64,000 nt of DNA. It comes from Streptomyces sp. Je 1-332. GTDB lineage: Bacteria > Actinomycetota > Actinomycetes > Streptomycetales > Streptomycetaceae. A program made the position numbers and the translations under genes. The stretch's first letter is position 1. The number at the start of each line of letters is the position of its first letter. The stretch is taken from assembly GCF_040730185.1 (NCBI RefSeq), contig NZ_CP160402.1:620001-684000 (forward strand), written 5' to 3'. The notes under the pieces are model-generated. The model saw nothing but the letters and a program-made list of their open reading frames with translations. It searched no databases and had not been told where the DNA came from. Positions 8,915 to 15,878 of this stretch are shown one piece after another.

Positions 8915-10042
8915 TCAGGGCGCGGGCAGGTCCGCCAGCGCGGCCAGCTCCTCCCGATGCCGCCCCACCGTGCCGAGCGCGATCGAGTCGGCCTTGGCCC
9001 GCTTGAGGTAGAGATGGACGGGGTGCTCCCAGGTCATCCCGATACCGCCGTGCAGCTGGAGCGCCTCCTCGGCGATGTGCACCGCGGCGGGCGACGCGTA
9101 GGCCTGCGCGAGAGCCGCCGCGACATCGGCGTCCGCACTCCCGGCGGCGAGGGTGTCGGCCGCGTTGCGGGCGGCGGCGCGGAGGTTGACGACCTCGAGC
9201 CAGAGCTGGGCGAGGCGGTGCTTGAGCGCCTGGAAGGAGCCGACGGGCCGGTTGAACTGGTGCCGCTCCTTCGTGTACCGGACGGTTTCGGTCAAGCACC
9301 AGTCGGCTAGGCCCAGTTGCTCGGAGGCGAGGAGCCCGGCCCCCGCCCGCAGACCACGCCGTACCGGCGTTCCGGATTCCGGAGCGACCACGCGCGCGCG
9401 TGCCCCGTCGAAGGTGACCGTCGCGAGCGGCCGGGTGGGGTCGAGGGAGGTCCGGGGCACGACGGTCACCCCGGCCTCTTCCGCGTCCAGCGCGTACAGC
9501 CCCGCGGCCGTCGGCACGAGGAAGACATCGGCGGCGACCGCGTCGGCGACACCGGTGATGCTCCCGCGCAGGGCACCTTCCTCCACGCGTACGTCGGGCA
9601 GTGGGCCGCCGGGAGCGGTGGTCAGCGGCACGGCGAGCACACCGACCCTGCGCCCCGCCGCGAGCGCGGTCAGGAGTTCCCGCGCCCCGTCGCCGTCACA
9701 GGCCAGCAACGTCTCGGTGGCGATGACGGCACTGGTCAGATACGGCACGGGCGCCACCGCGCGACCCAACTCCTCCAGGACGACGGCGGCTTCGCGATGC
9801 GTGGCACCCTGGCCGCCGAGCTCCTCGGGCACGAGCAGGCCCGCGAGGCCCATGCCGTCGGTGAGTGCCTTCCACAGTTCGCGGTCGTGCGGCTCAGCGG
9901 ACTCGGTGCGGGCGAGCACGGCTGTGGCGTCGCAGTGGTCGGCGAGGAGGCCGCGTACGACCGAGCGCAGCGCCTCTTCGTCTTCGGAGTACAGCAGGTC
10001 GCGCGGCGCGGGCTGCGGGATCTGGGAGGGCTGCGTACTCAT
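8915..10042 (-). CDS. Acyl-CoA dehydrogenase family protein
   Basis: A 375-residue flavoprotein starting at ATG 10042 (MSTQPSQIPQ), which overlaps the preceding acyl-CoA dehydrogenase stop as ATGA. The N-terminal helical domain contains GLAGLLVPEELGGQGA. The C-terminal domain has RHQFNRPVGSFQALKHRLAQ and LQLHGGIGMTWEHPVHLYLKRAK, the conserved FAD/substrate face. The middle beta-domain is divergent and lacks the clear SEPGAGSD-type motif of its neighbour. Paired acyl-CoA dehydrogenases of this kind often work as heteromers in the oxidation of branched, aromatic or sterol side-chain acyl-CoAs. The substrate is unknown. It is the last gene of the operon. Confidence 0.85.
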   Translation of the reverse strand: MSTQPSQIPQPAPRDLLYSEDEEALRSVVRGLLADHCDATAVLARTESAEPHDRELWKALTDGMGLAGLLVPEELGGQGATHREAAVVLEELGRAVAPVPYLTSAVIATETLLACDGDGARELLTALAAGRRVGVLAVPLTTAPGGPLPDVRVEEGALRGSITGVADAVAADVFLVPTAAGLYALDAEEAGVTVVPRTSLDPTRPLATVTFDGARARVVAPESGTPVRRGLRAGAGLLASEQLGLADWCLTETVRYTKERHQFNRPVGSFQALKHRLAQLWLEVVNLRAAARNAADTLAAGSADADVAAALAQAYASPAAVHIAEEALQLHGGIGMTWEHPVHLYLKRAKADSIALGTVGRHREELAALADLPAP

Positions 10043-11220
10043 CGGGCGAGGTCCTTCCACGCGACGTCCTTGTCGGTGCGCGGTTCGGACGGCAGTCCGA
10101 GTACGCGCTCCGCGACGATGTTGAGCAGCACTTCGTTCGTGCCGCCCTCGATGCTGTTGCCCTTGGCGCGCAGATAGCGGTAGCCGGCGTCACGGCCGAC
10201 GAAGTCGACCGTCGCGGGCCGCCGCATCGTCCAGTCCTCGTACAACAGCCCGTCCTCGCCGAGGAGTTCGACCTCCAGGCCGCTGATCTCCTGATTGAGG
10301 CGGGCGAACCCGAGTTTCATGCCCGAGCCCTCGGGGCCCGGGTGCCCCGCGACGAGCTGCTGGCGCAGGCGCTCCCCGGTGAGACGGGCGACCTCGGCCT
10401 CGACCCACAACTTGAGGAGCCGCTGGTGCAGATCGTGGGTCCGCAGCTCCGGGCGCTCCCGCCAGGCCTCGGCGAGGGGGCCGATCATGCCGCCCTCGCG
10501 CGGGATGCGGCTGCCGCCGATGGACACGCGCTCGTTCATGAGCGTGGTCTGCGCGACCTTCCAGCCGTCGCCGATCTCACCGAGGCGGTGCGCGTCCGGG
10601 ATACGTACGTCGGTGAGGAAGACCTCGTTGAACTCGGCCTCGCCGGTGATCTGGCGCAGCGGCCGGACCTCGACGCCCGGGTCGGTCATGTCGCAGACGA
10701 AGTAGGTGATGCCGCGGTGCTTGGGCACCTCCGGGTCGGTACGGGCGATGAGGATGGCCCAACGGGCGGCGTGCGCCCCGGACGTCCACACCTTCTGCCC
10801 GTTGACCACCCAGGCGTCACCGTCACGGACGGCGCGCGTACCCAGGGCGGCGAGGTCGGACCCGGCGCCGGGCTCGCTGAAGAGCTGGCACCACACCTCG
10901 TCGCCGACCCACAGCGGCCGCAGGAAGCTGCGCTTCTGCTCGTCGGTGCCGAAGCGCAGGATGGTGGGCGCGGCCATGCCGAGACCGATCCCGATGCGGC
11001 GCGGCTCGTTGTCGGGCGCGCCCGCGGCCTCCAACTCGGCGTCCACGACAGCCTGCAGGGAGCGCGGAGCCCCGAGCCCGCCGAGCCCCTCCGGGTAGTG
11101 CACCCAGGCGAGTCCGGCGTCGAAACGGGCCTTGAGGAACGCCGCGCGTTCCGTGGCGGCGGGCGGGTGCGCGGCGAGGAACTCCCGCGTCCGGCGGCGC
11201 AGTTCGGCGGCGTCCGTCAT
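10039..11220 (-). CDS. Acyl-CoA dehydrogenase family protein
   Basis: A 393-residue acyl-CoA dehydrogenase with the FAD/substrate motif QLFSEPGAGSDLA, the beta-domain element WVVNGQKVWTSGAH and the C-terminal SIEGGTNEVLLNIVAERVLGLP. It catalyses alpha,beta-dehydrogenation of an acyl-CoA and passes electrons to ETF. It overlaps both neighbours by ATGA, so this subunit, the other dehydrogenase and the quinone oxidoreductase-like protein are made from one transcript. An alpha/beta heteromer with the 375-residue paralogue is an inference from this pairing. Confidence 0.88.
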   Translation of the reverse strand: MTDAAELRRRTREFLAAHPPAATERAAFLKARFDAGLAWVHYPEGLGGLGAPRSLQAVVDAELEAAGAPDNEPRRIGIGLGMAAPTILRFGTDEQKRSFLRPLWVGDEVWCQLFSEPGAGSDLAALGTRAVRDGDAWVVNGQKVWTSGAHAARWAILIARTDPEVPKHRGITYFVCDMTDPGVEVRPLRQITGEAEFNEVFLTDVRIPDAHRLGEIGDGWKVAQTTLMNERVSIGGSRIPREGGMIGPLAEAWRERPELRTHDLHQRLLKLWVEAEVARLTGERLRQQLVAGHPGPEGSGMKLGFARLNQEISGLEVELLGEDGLLYEDWTMRRPATVDFVGRDAGYRYLRAKGNSIEGGTNEVLLNIVAERVLGLPSEPRTDKDVAWKDLAR

Positions 11221-12185
11221 GCGTCGCCTCCGCCCGGGACCACGGCCACCCGCCCGGTGGTGACACCGTCGGCGACCCGCTGGACAGCCGCGGCGGCCTC
11301 GCCCAGTGGCACACGCTCACTGATCAGCGGCTTGATCGCGCCCTTGGCCGCGAGCTGGGTGAGCTCCTCGTGGCAACGCAGGATCGCTTGCGGGTCCTTG
11401 GCGTTGTAGAGACCCCAGTGCAGACCGAGGACCGAGTAGTTCTTCACCAGGGCGTGGTTGAGCGCGGGCGTCGGGATGACTCCGCTCGCGAAGCCGACGA
11501 CGATGATCCGCCCCTCGAAGGCGACACACTTGGTGGACTGCGTGTACGCGTCGCCGCCCACGGGGTCGTAGACGACATCGGCGCCACGACCGCCGGTGGC
11601 TTCCTTGACGGCGCCGATGACGTTATCCGTACGCCGGTCGATGACGACATCGCAGCCGAGCTCCCGCGCGACCTCGGCCTTCGCCGCGCCGCCGACGACG
11701 CCGATGACCTTGGCGCCCGCCGCCTTGCCGAGCTGGACGGCGGCGCTGCCCACTCCCCCGGCGGCCGCGTGCACCAGGAGCGTCTCGCCCTCCTGGAGGT
11801 GCGCGCGGCGGTGGAGGCCGAACCAGCCCGTCTGGTAGCCGATGTGCAGGGCTGCGGCCTCGGCGTCGTCCAGGGCGTCGGGCGCGGGCAGCACGGCCGC
11901 CGCGTCCGCGATGGCGTACTCCGCGAAACCTCCGTACGGGAGAGCGGGGTTGGCGATCACGCGCCGTCCGTCCTCGGTCTCGCCGCAGATCTCCACGCCG
12001 GGCGTGAACGGCAGCGGGGGCGTGATCTGGTACTGCCCGCGGCAGAGCAGGGCGTCGGGGAAGTTGATGTTGGCGGCGCGGACCTTGAGGAGCAGCTGTC
12101 CGTCGCCGGGCACCGGCCGGTCCACGTCCTCGAGGCGCATCACCGCGCCCGGCTCGCCGTTCTGGTGCACTTGCCATGCCTGCAT
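11217..12185 (-). CDS. NADPH:quinone oxidoreductase-like zinc-free MDR protein
   Basis: The product has 322 residues from ATG 12185. It has the GroES-like N-terminal fold with NINFPDALLCRGQYQ, the Rossmann motif HAAAGGVGSAAVQLGKAAGAKVIG, and DVVYDPVGGDAYTQS. It lacks the Cys/His zinc ligands of alcohol dehydrogenases, so it belongs to the quinone oxidoreductase/enoyl reductase branch of the medium-chain reductases. It is the first gene of the operon with the two acyl-CoA dehydrogenases, which suggests reduction of an enoyl intermediate or electron shuttling; the substrate is not known. A TetR-type palindrome sits in its promoter. Confidence 0.83.
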   Translation of the reverse strand: MQAWQVHQNGEPGAVMRLEDVDRPVPGDGQLLLKVRAANINFPDALLCRGQYQITPPLPFTPGVEICGETEDGRRVIANPALPYGGFAEYAIADAAAVLPAPDALDDAEAAALHIGYQTGWFGLHRRAHLQEGETLLVHAAAGGVGSAAVQLGKAAGAKVIGVVGGAAKAEVARELGCDVVIDRRTDNVIGAVKEATGGRGADVVYDPVGGDAYTQSTKCVAFEGRIIVVGFASGVIPTPALNHALVKNYSVLGLHWGLYNAKDPQAILRCHEELTQLAAKGAIKPLISERVPLGEAAAAVQRVADGVTTGRVAVVPGGGDA

Positions 12186-12226
12186 GCGGGGCCTCCACGG
12201 GGCTTTCGTAGACCGGGCTCCGTCGC

Positions 12227-12243
12227 ATACTAAGCGGTCGCTT
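12227..12243 (-). promoter_or_regulatory. Operator-like palindrome overlapping a -10 element
   Basis: AAGCG-GT-CGCTT (12232-12243) is a perfect 5-2-5 palindrome, and the minus-strand hexamer TAGTAT next to it (12232-12227) fits a -10. The site lies about 45 bases upstream of the oxidoreductase start. Similar AGCG..CGCT palindromes are common TetR-family sites in front of actinobacterial acyl-CoA genes. The cognate regulator is not evident nearby; the XRE gene immediately upstream is one candidate. Confidence 0.5.
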
Positions 12244-12264
12244 GCAGCCAGGGGAACCGTCTCG

Positions 12265-12876
12265 TCAGTCCGTTGTGCGCTTCTGCCGGGAGGGCTGTGC
12301 CCGTACGTGCATCCGCTCGCCCTGCGGCCCGAAGAGGCTGAGGAATTCCGCGGGCCCCTCCCCCGTGGACCCGAACCAGTGCGGGAGCCTGGTGTCGAAC
12401 TCCGCGGCCTCGCCGGCCGTGAGGACCACGTCGTGATCGGCGAGGACGAGCCGTAGCCGGCCGGAGAGCACATACAGCCACTCGTAGCCCTCGTGGGTCT
12501 TGAGGTCGGGCTCCGCGGAACGCTTGGGCTCGAACACCTTGTACGCCTGGAGGCCCCCGGGCTGGCGGGTCAACGGGACCATCGTGCGGCCGTGCCGGAC
12601 GATCGGCTTCGCTCGCACCCGCGGGTCACCGACGGGCGGGGCGCCGACCAGCTCGTCCAGCGGGACCTGGTGGGCGCGGGCGATGGGGAGCAGGAGTTCG
12701 AGGCTGGGCTTGCGGTGGCCGGACTCCAGACGGGAGAGGGTGCTCACGGAGATGCCGGTGGCGGCGGCGAGGCCCGCCAGCGTCGCACCGCGCTCCTTGC
12801 GGATTCTCCGCAGCCGGGGGCCCACCTCGGCCAGGACGCCGTCGAGACGCGCACTGTCGTCATCGTTCTCTGCCAT
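12265..12876 (-). CDS. XRE-family regulator with C-terminal cupin sensor domain
   Basis: The 203-residue protein starts at ATG 12876 (MAENDDDSAR). Residues about 19-72 form a helix-turn-helix with GISVSTLSRLESGHRKPSLE, and residues about 110-190 form a cupin barrel with HEGYEWLYVLSGRLRLVL and PHWFGSTGEGPAEFLSLF. This architecture is typical of small-molecule-responsive repressors or activators. It lies immediately upstream of the acyl-CoA operon on the same strand and divergent from the SDR gene, so it may control either. A canonical TTGACA promoter at 12883-12911 would give a leaderless mRNA starting at this ATG. Confidence 0.85.
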   Translation of the reverse strand: MAENDDDSARLDGVLAEVGPRLRRIRKERGATLAGLAAATGISVSTLSRLESGHRKPSLELLLPIARAHQVPLDELVGAPPVGDPRVRAKPIVRHGRTMVPLTRQPGGLQAYKVFEPKRSAEPDLKTHEGYEWLYVLSGRLRLVLADHDVVLTAGEAAEFDTRLPHWFGSTGEGPAEFLSLFGPQGERMHVRAQPSRQKRTTD

Positions 12877-12882
12877 GCCTTC

Positions 12883-12911
12883 ATTGCAGTATCGGCAAAG
12901 CCAATTGTCAA
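12883..12911 (-). promoter_or_regulatory. Consensus-like promoter of the XRE-cupin gene, probably leaderless
   Basis: On the minus strand TTGACA (12911-12906) is separated by exactly 17 bases from TGCAAT (12888-12883). Transcription is expected 6-8 bases downstream, essentially at the ATG at 12876, and no good Shine-Dalgarno is present. This AT-rich element is one of the best promoter matches in the window. Confidence 0.5.
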
Positions 12912-13017
12912 TCCCGCACGCCATGCGCGGGGCGTGCGCCGCCCGGACGCACGGGCGCGGACATGAGTTCCGTACCGGGCATGGAGCTTTGCAGCGTTAC
13001 GCGATAGCGATGCGGCC

Positions 13018-13953
13018 ATGACGGACCACGCGAACGAAAGCATGCTGCCGGGGCTGCCGGCCCCCGCCCCGCCGGGCACGAGCGCCCTGCCCGAAGGAAC
13101 GTACGAGGGGGTGGTGGTCCTGGTGACCGGCGGCGGGAGCGGCCTCGGCAAGGCGATCGCGACGGAGTTCGCGCGGCTCGGCGCGGATCTGGTGATCGCG
13201 GGCCGCAAGGAGGAGCGGCTCAAGGCGGCGCGGGACGAACTCGCCGGCCTCGGTGGGCGGGTGGCGGCCAGGCCCTGCGACATCCGGGACCCGGACCGCG
13301 TAGCCCAGGTCTTCGAGGCGGCGCAGGACGCGTTCGGACTGCCGGACGTCCTGATCAACAACGCGGCGGCGAACTTTCCCGTGCCCGCCGAGGACATGTC
13401 CCCGAACGCGTGGCGCTCGGTCGTGGACATCACGCTGAACGGCACGTTCTTCATGACGCGGGAGTTCGCCCGCCGCCATCTCGCGGCGGGCACGCCCGGC
13501 TCCGTCATCAACATCGGGGCGTCGTACGCGTGGACGGGCGGCCCCGGCTTCGCGCACAGCGCGGCGGCCAAGGCAGGCGTGAAGAGCCTGGTCGAAACCC
13601 TGGCGGTGGAGTGGGGCCCGTACGGAATCCAGGTCAACGGCCTGGTGCCGGGCCTGATGCCGCACGAGGACATGACGGCCGACGTCCGCGCGAACCTCGG
13701 CCGGGCGGCGCCCCCGGAGCCCCGCGAACCGGACGCGGCCGTCGGGGAGTTGAACGCTCGCCAGCCGGCCCTCCGCGTCGGCGCCCCACGCGAACTGGGC
13801 TGGGCCGCGACATTCCTGGCCTCGCCCTACGCCCGCTTCATCACCGGGCACACCCTGGTGGTCGACGGCGCGAACTGGCAGCGGCGGGGGTTGGTGAGCC
13901 CGGAAATGGTGACGGTGCGGGGGCAGATGGGGAGGGGTCGATTCGGGGGATAG
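13018..13953 (+). CDS. SDR-family oxidoreductase, 2,4-dienoyl-CoA reductase-like
   Basis: A 311-residue short-chain dehydrogenase. Residues 37-44 are the cofactor motif TGGGSGLG, followed by INNAAANFPVPAEDMSPNAW and, after the conserved Ser, FAHSAAAKAGVKSLVETLAV. The usual YxxxK has lost its Tyr (SAAAK here), which is the pattern of the 2,4-dienoyl-CoA reductase branch. LAVEWGPYGIQVNGLVPG also matches that branch. It probably reduces an unsaturated acyl-CoA using NADPH. It is divergent from the XRE regulator. A TAGCGA hexamer seven bases before the ATG, with no Shine-Dalgarno, suggests a leaderless transcript. Confidence 0.82.
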   Translation: MTDHANESMLPGLPAPAPPGTSALPEGTYEGVVVLVTGGGSGLGKAIATEFARLGADLVIAGRKEERLKAARDELAGLGGRVAARPCDIRDPDRVAQVFEAAQDAFGLPDVLINNAAANFPVPAEDMSPNAWRSVVDITLNGTFFMTREFARRHLAAGTPGSVINIGASYAWTGGPGFAHSAAAKAGVKSLVETLAVEWGPYGIQVNGLVPGLMPHEDMTADVRANLGRAAPPEPREPDAAVGELNARQPALRVGAPRELGWAATFLASPYARFITGHTLVVDGANWQRRGLVSPEMVTVRGQMGRGRFGG

Positions 13954-13954
13954 C

Positions 13955-13975
13955 GGGCCCACACACCCCGGGCCC
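13955..13975. terminator. Weak GC hairpin after the SDR gene
   Basis: Two GGGCCC hexamers (13955-13960 and 13970-13975) can pair across a 9-base loop, just after the SDR stop. There is no U tract, as is usual for Streptomyces terminators. The SDR and enoyl-CoA hydratase genes converge here with about 175 bases between them, and no further gene was seen in that gap. Confidence 0.35.
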
Positions 13976-14130
13976 TCCCCCGTGACGGCGAGACAGTCTG
14001 GTGCACCCGCGCATACACGCCGCGCGAACAGACGAGACGCGGACGCTCGGGGGGTTGCGGGGCGCCTCGCCTCCCCGTATCCCACACCGCGCCCTGCGCG
14101 GCCCTGCTCCCTTCGCGGCAGCGGTGGCGG

Positions 14131-14967
14131 TTACTTGCCCTCGAACCGCGCTGTCCGCCTCTCCCCCTTCGCCGCGTACCCCGCACGCGAGTCCTCGGAC
14201 GTCAGCGTGATCGCCGCGTTCATCGCGACCCGGTCGAGAGCGGCGTCCATCCCCGCGTCCGCGTACGCGTCGATGCCCCGCTTGATGCCCTGGACGGCCA
14301 GCGGGCCGTTCGCCGCGATCTCCGCGGCGATCTCACGGGCCGTCTTGGTCACCTCGTCCACGGACGTGACGAGTTGCACCAGCCGAAGCCGTTCGGCCGT
14401 GGCCGCGTCGATGCGGCGTCCGGTGAGCGAGAGCAGCTTGGCCCAGCCCGCCCCGGCCTCGCGCGCGATGCGCAGATCGCCGCCCGCGTCCACCGTGACA
14501 CCGATCTGCGCCTCGGGAAGCGCGAACACCGCGTCGTCGGACGCGATCCGTACGTCCGCCATCAGCGCGAGCTCGAAGCCGAACCCGAGGCAGTACCCCT
14601 GCACGGCGGCGACGATGGGCTGCGGAAGGCCGGCGAAGGCGCGGAACCGTTCATGGACCCAGCGCAGGGCCTCGTAGTAGTTGCGCGTCTGCTCGGAGCC
14701 CGAACGGCCTTCGATCACACCACCGATGTGCGCGGTGATGTCGATCCCCGCACAGAAGGCCCGCCCCTCTGCCCGCAGCAGGACCGCCCTGATCGAGTCG
14801 TCGAAACGGATCCGGTCGGCGAAGAGGCCCAACTGGCGCGTGGACTCCCAGCTCCACGCGTTGAGCTTCTTCGGGTAGCAGAGGGTGAGGATGCCGAGGC
14901 CGTCCTCGATGTCGAGGCGCAGCCTCTCCTCGCCCTCCGGGATGTCCGTGCCGATGGTGTCGATCAT
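14131..14967 (-). CDS. Enoyl-CoA hydratase/isomerase family protein
   Basis: A 278-residue crotonase-fold protein with start ATG 14967 (MIDTIGTDIP). It shows the CoA-binding loops KKLNAWSWES and AEGRAFCAGIDITAHIGG and the oxyanion-hole region AAVQGYCLGFGFELALMADVRIAS, then FALPEAQIGV. The acidic position usual in hydratases is replaced here (GVTVDAGGDLRIAREAG has D rather than the typical E pair), so it may be an isomerase or a delta3,5-delta2,4-dienoyl-type enzyme. The dienoyl-CoA reductase-like SDR gene is next door, which fits unsaturated acyl-CoA catabolism. A 15-bp palindrome lies upstream. Confidence 0.85.
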   Translation of the reverse strand: MIDTIGTDIPEGEERLRLDIEDGLGILTLCYPKKLNAWSWESTRQLGLFADRIRFDDSIRAVLLRAEGRAFCAGIDITAHIGGVIEGRSGSEQTRNYYEALRWVHERFRAFAGLPQPIVAAVQGYCLGFGFELALMADVRIASDDAVFALPEAQIGVTVDAGGDLRIAREAGAGWAKLLSLTGRRIDAATAERLRLVQLVTSVDEVTKTAREIAAEIAANGPLAVQGIKRGIDAYADAGMDAALDRVAMNAAITLTSEDSRAGYAAKGERRTARFEGK

Positions 14968-14992
14968 CAAGCACCAGCTCCTGCCTGCGTTT

Positions 14993-15007
14993 CTGACGGC
15001 CCGTCAG
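14993..15007. promoter_or_regulatory. CTGACGG-N-CCGTCAG palindrome upstream of the enoyl-CoA hydratase gene
   Basis: Perfect 7-bp arms with a single central base, placed 26-40 bases upstream of the enoyl-CoA hydratase start. Length and symmetry fit a TetR-family operator of the sort found in front of actinobacterial acyl-CoA genes. It differs in sequence from the palindrome at 12232-12243, so the two halves of this acyl-CoA region probably answer to different regulators. Confidence 0.5.
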
Positions 15008-15041
15008 TAATGCGATGCCTCGTCAGCTTAGTGGCGGCGGC

Positions 15042-15079
15042 TCAGCGGCTGAAGACCTCGTCAGCGGCTGAAGACCTCG
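15042..15079. repeat. Perfect 19-bp tandem duplication spanning a stop codon
   Basis: The sequence TCAGCGGCTGAAGACCTCG occurs at 15042-15060 and again, immediately, at 15061-15079. The second copy encodes the last residues and the TGA stop of the PIG-L deacetylase (minus strand). The first copy is an untranslated duplicate of that gene end. It looks like a recent replication-slippage or repair event that left the protein intact. Confidence 0.9.
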
Positions 15080-15813
15080 AAGGCCACCGCGGGCTTACCG
15101 CCGAAGCGTGGCGCCAGCTGCTCTGCGTAGCCCACGAGGAACTCGCGGCAGTACTTCTCGGGATCCTCCGTCGTCAACGCCTCGATGTACGTGCGGTGTT
15201 CGAGGAGCGAGGCCACGGCGCGCTCGAGCCCGGCCGTCGCGTCCACCGCGTGGGTGGGCGACGACGAACCGGCGATGGCCACCCAGCGCACGCCGTTCCA
15301 GGGCTCGAGCGCGTCCTCCTCGATCAGCTCGGGGAAGATCCAGCGGTTGCCCGCGTCCGCGACGGCGTCGAGCGTGGCGCGGCCGACGGCGACGTGGTCC
15401 GGGGTGTTCCAGGCGACGCCGCCCCACGTGTCGCGGTGGTTGAGCGTGATGACGAGCTCGGGCCGGTGCCTGCGGACCGCGGCGGCGATGTCGCGGCGCA
15501 GCGCCGTCCCGTACTCGATCACGCCGTCCTTGTGGTCGAGGAACTCCACGGCCGACACACCGACGACGGCCGCGCTCGCCCGCTGCTCACGTTCGCGCAG
15601 CGGACCGCACGTGGCGGGGTCGAGCGTGTCGATGCCGGCCTCACCGCGGCTGGCCAGGAGATAGGCGACCTCGCGCCCGCCGTCCGTCCATCCGGCGATC
15701 GCTCCCGAGCAGCCGTACTCCAGGTCGTCGGGGTGGGCGACGACGGCAAGGGCCCGCTGCCAGTCCTCGGGCATGGGGGTGAGCTGGTCGTTCTCGTTCA
15801 ACGGCTCTGTCAT
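15061..15813 (-). CDS. PIG-L family N-acetylglucosamine-type deacetylase
   Basis: A 250-residue protein with the PIG-L/LmbE zinc motif AHPDD at residues 26-30, then YGCSGAIAGWTDGGREVAYLLASRGEAG, and the later TLNHRDTWGGVAWNTPDHVAVGRA, which holds the third metal-ligand His. Family members are Zn-dependent N-deacetylases of GlcNAc-linked compounds (MshB, Mca, lincomycin LmbE). The GlcNAc-inositol or mycothiol-conjugate sub-branch cannot be told apart by eye. The neighbour downstream in the map is a peptidase-like hydrolase, but no joint pathway is evident. Its 3' end carries a 19-bp tandem duplication. Confidence 0.85.
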   Translation of the reverse strand: MTEPLNENDQLTPMPEDWQRALAVVAHPDDLEYGCSGAIAGWTDGGREVAYLLASRGEAGIDTLDPATCGPLREREQRASAAVVGVSAVEFLDHKDGVIEYGTALRRDIAAAVRRHRPELVITLNHRDTWGGVAWNTPDHVAVGRATLDAVADAGNRWIFPELIEEDALEPWNGVRWVAIAGSSSPTHAVDATAGLERAVASLLEHRTYIEALTTEDPEKYCREFLVGYAEQLAPRFGGKPAVAFEVFSR

Positions 15814-15826
15814 GCCCGCAGCCTAA

Positions 15827-15872
15827 CCGCGCGGGCCCCCGCACGGACCAGCCGCGCGGGCCCACGCACGGA
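15827..15872. repeat. 21-bp direct repeat, two copies, period 25
   Basis: CCGCGCGGGCCC followed by C or A and CGCACGGA appears at 15827-15847 and 15852-15872 with a single mismatch. It fills the short gap between the PIG-L and hydrolase genes. Each copy contains a self-complementary GCGCGGGCCC-like core and might act in termination; no other role is visible. Confidence 0.6.
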
Positions 15873-15878
15873 GGTGGC

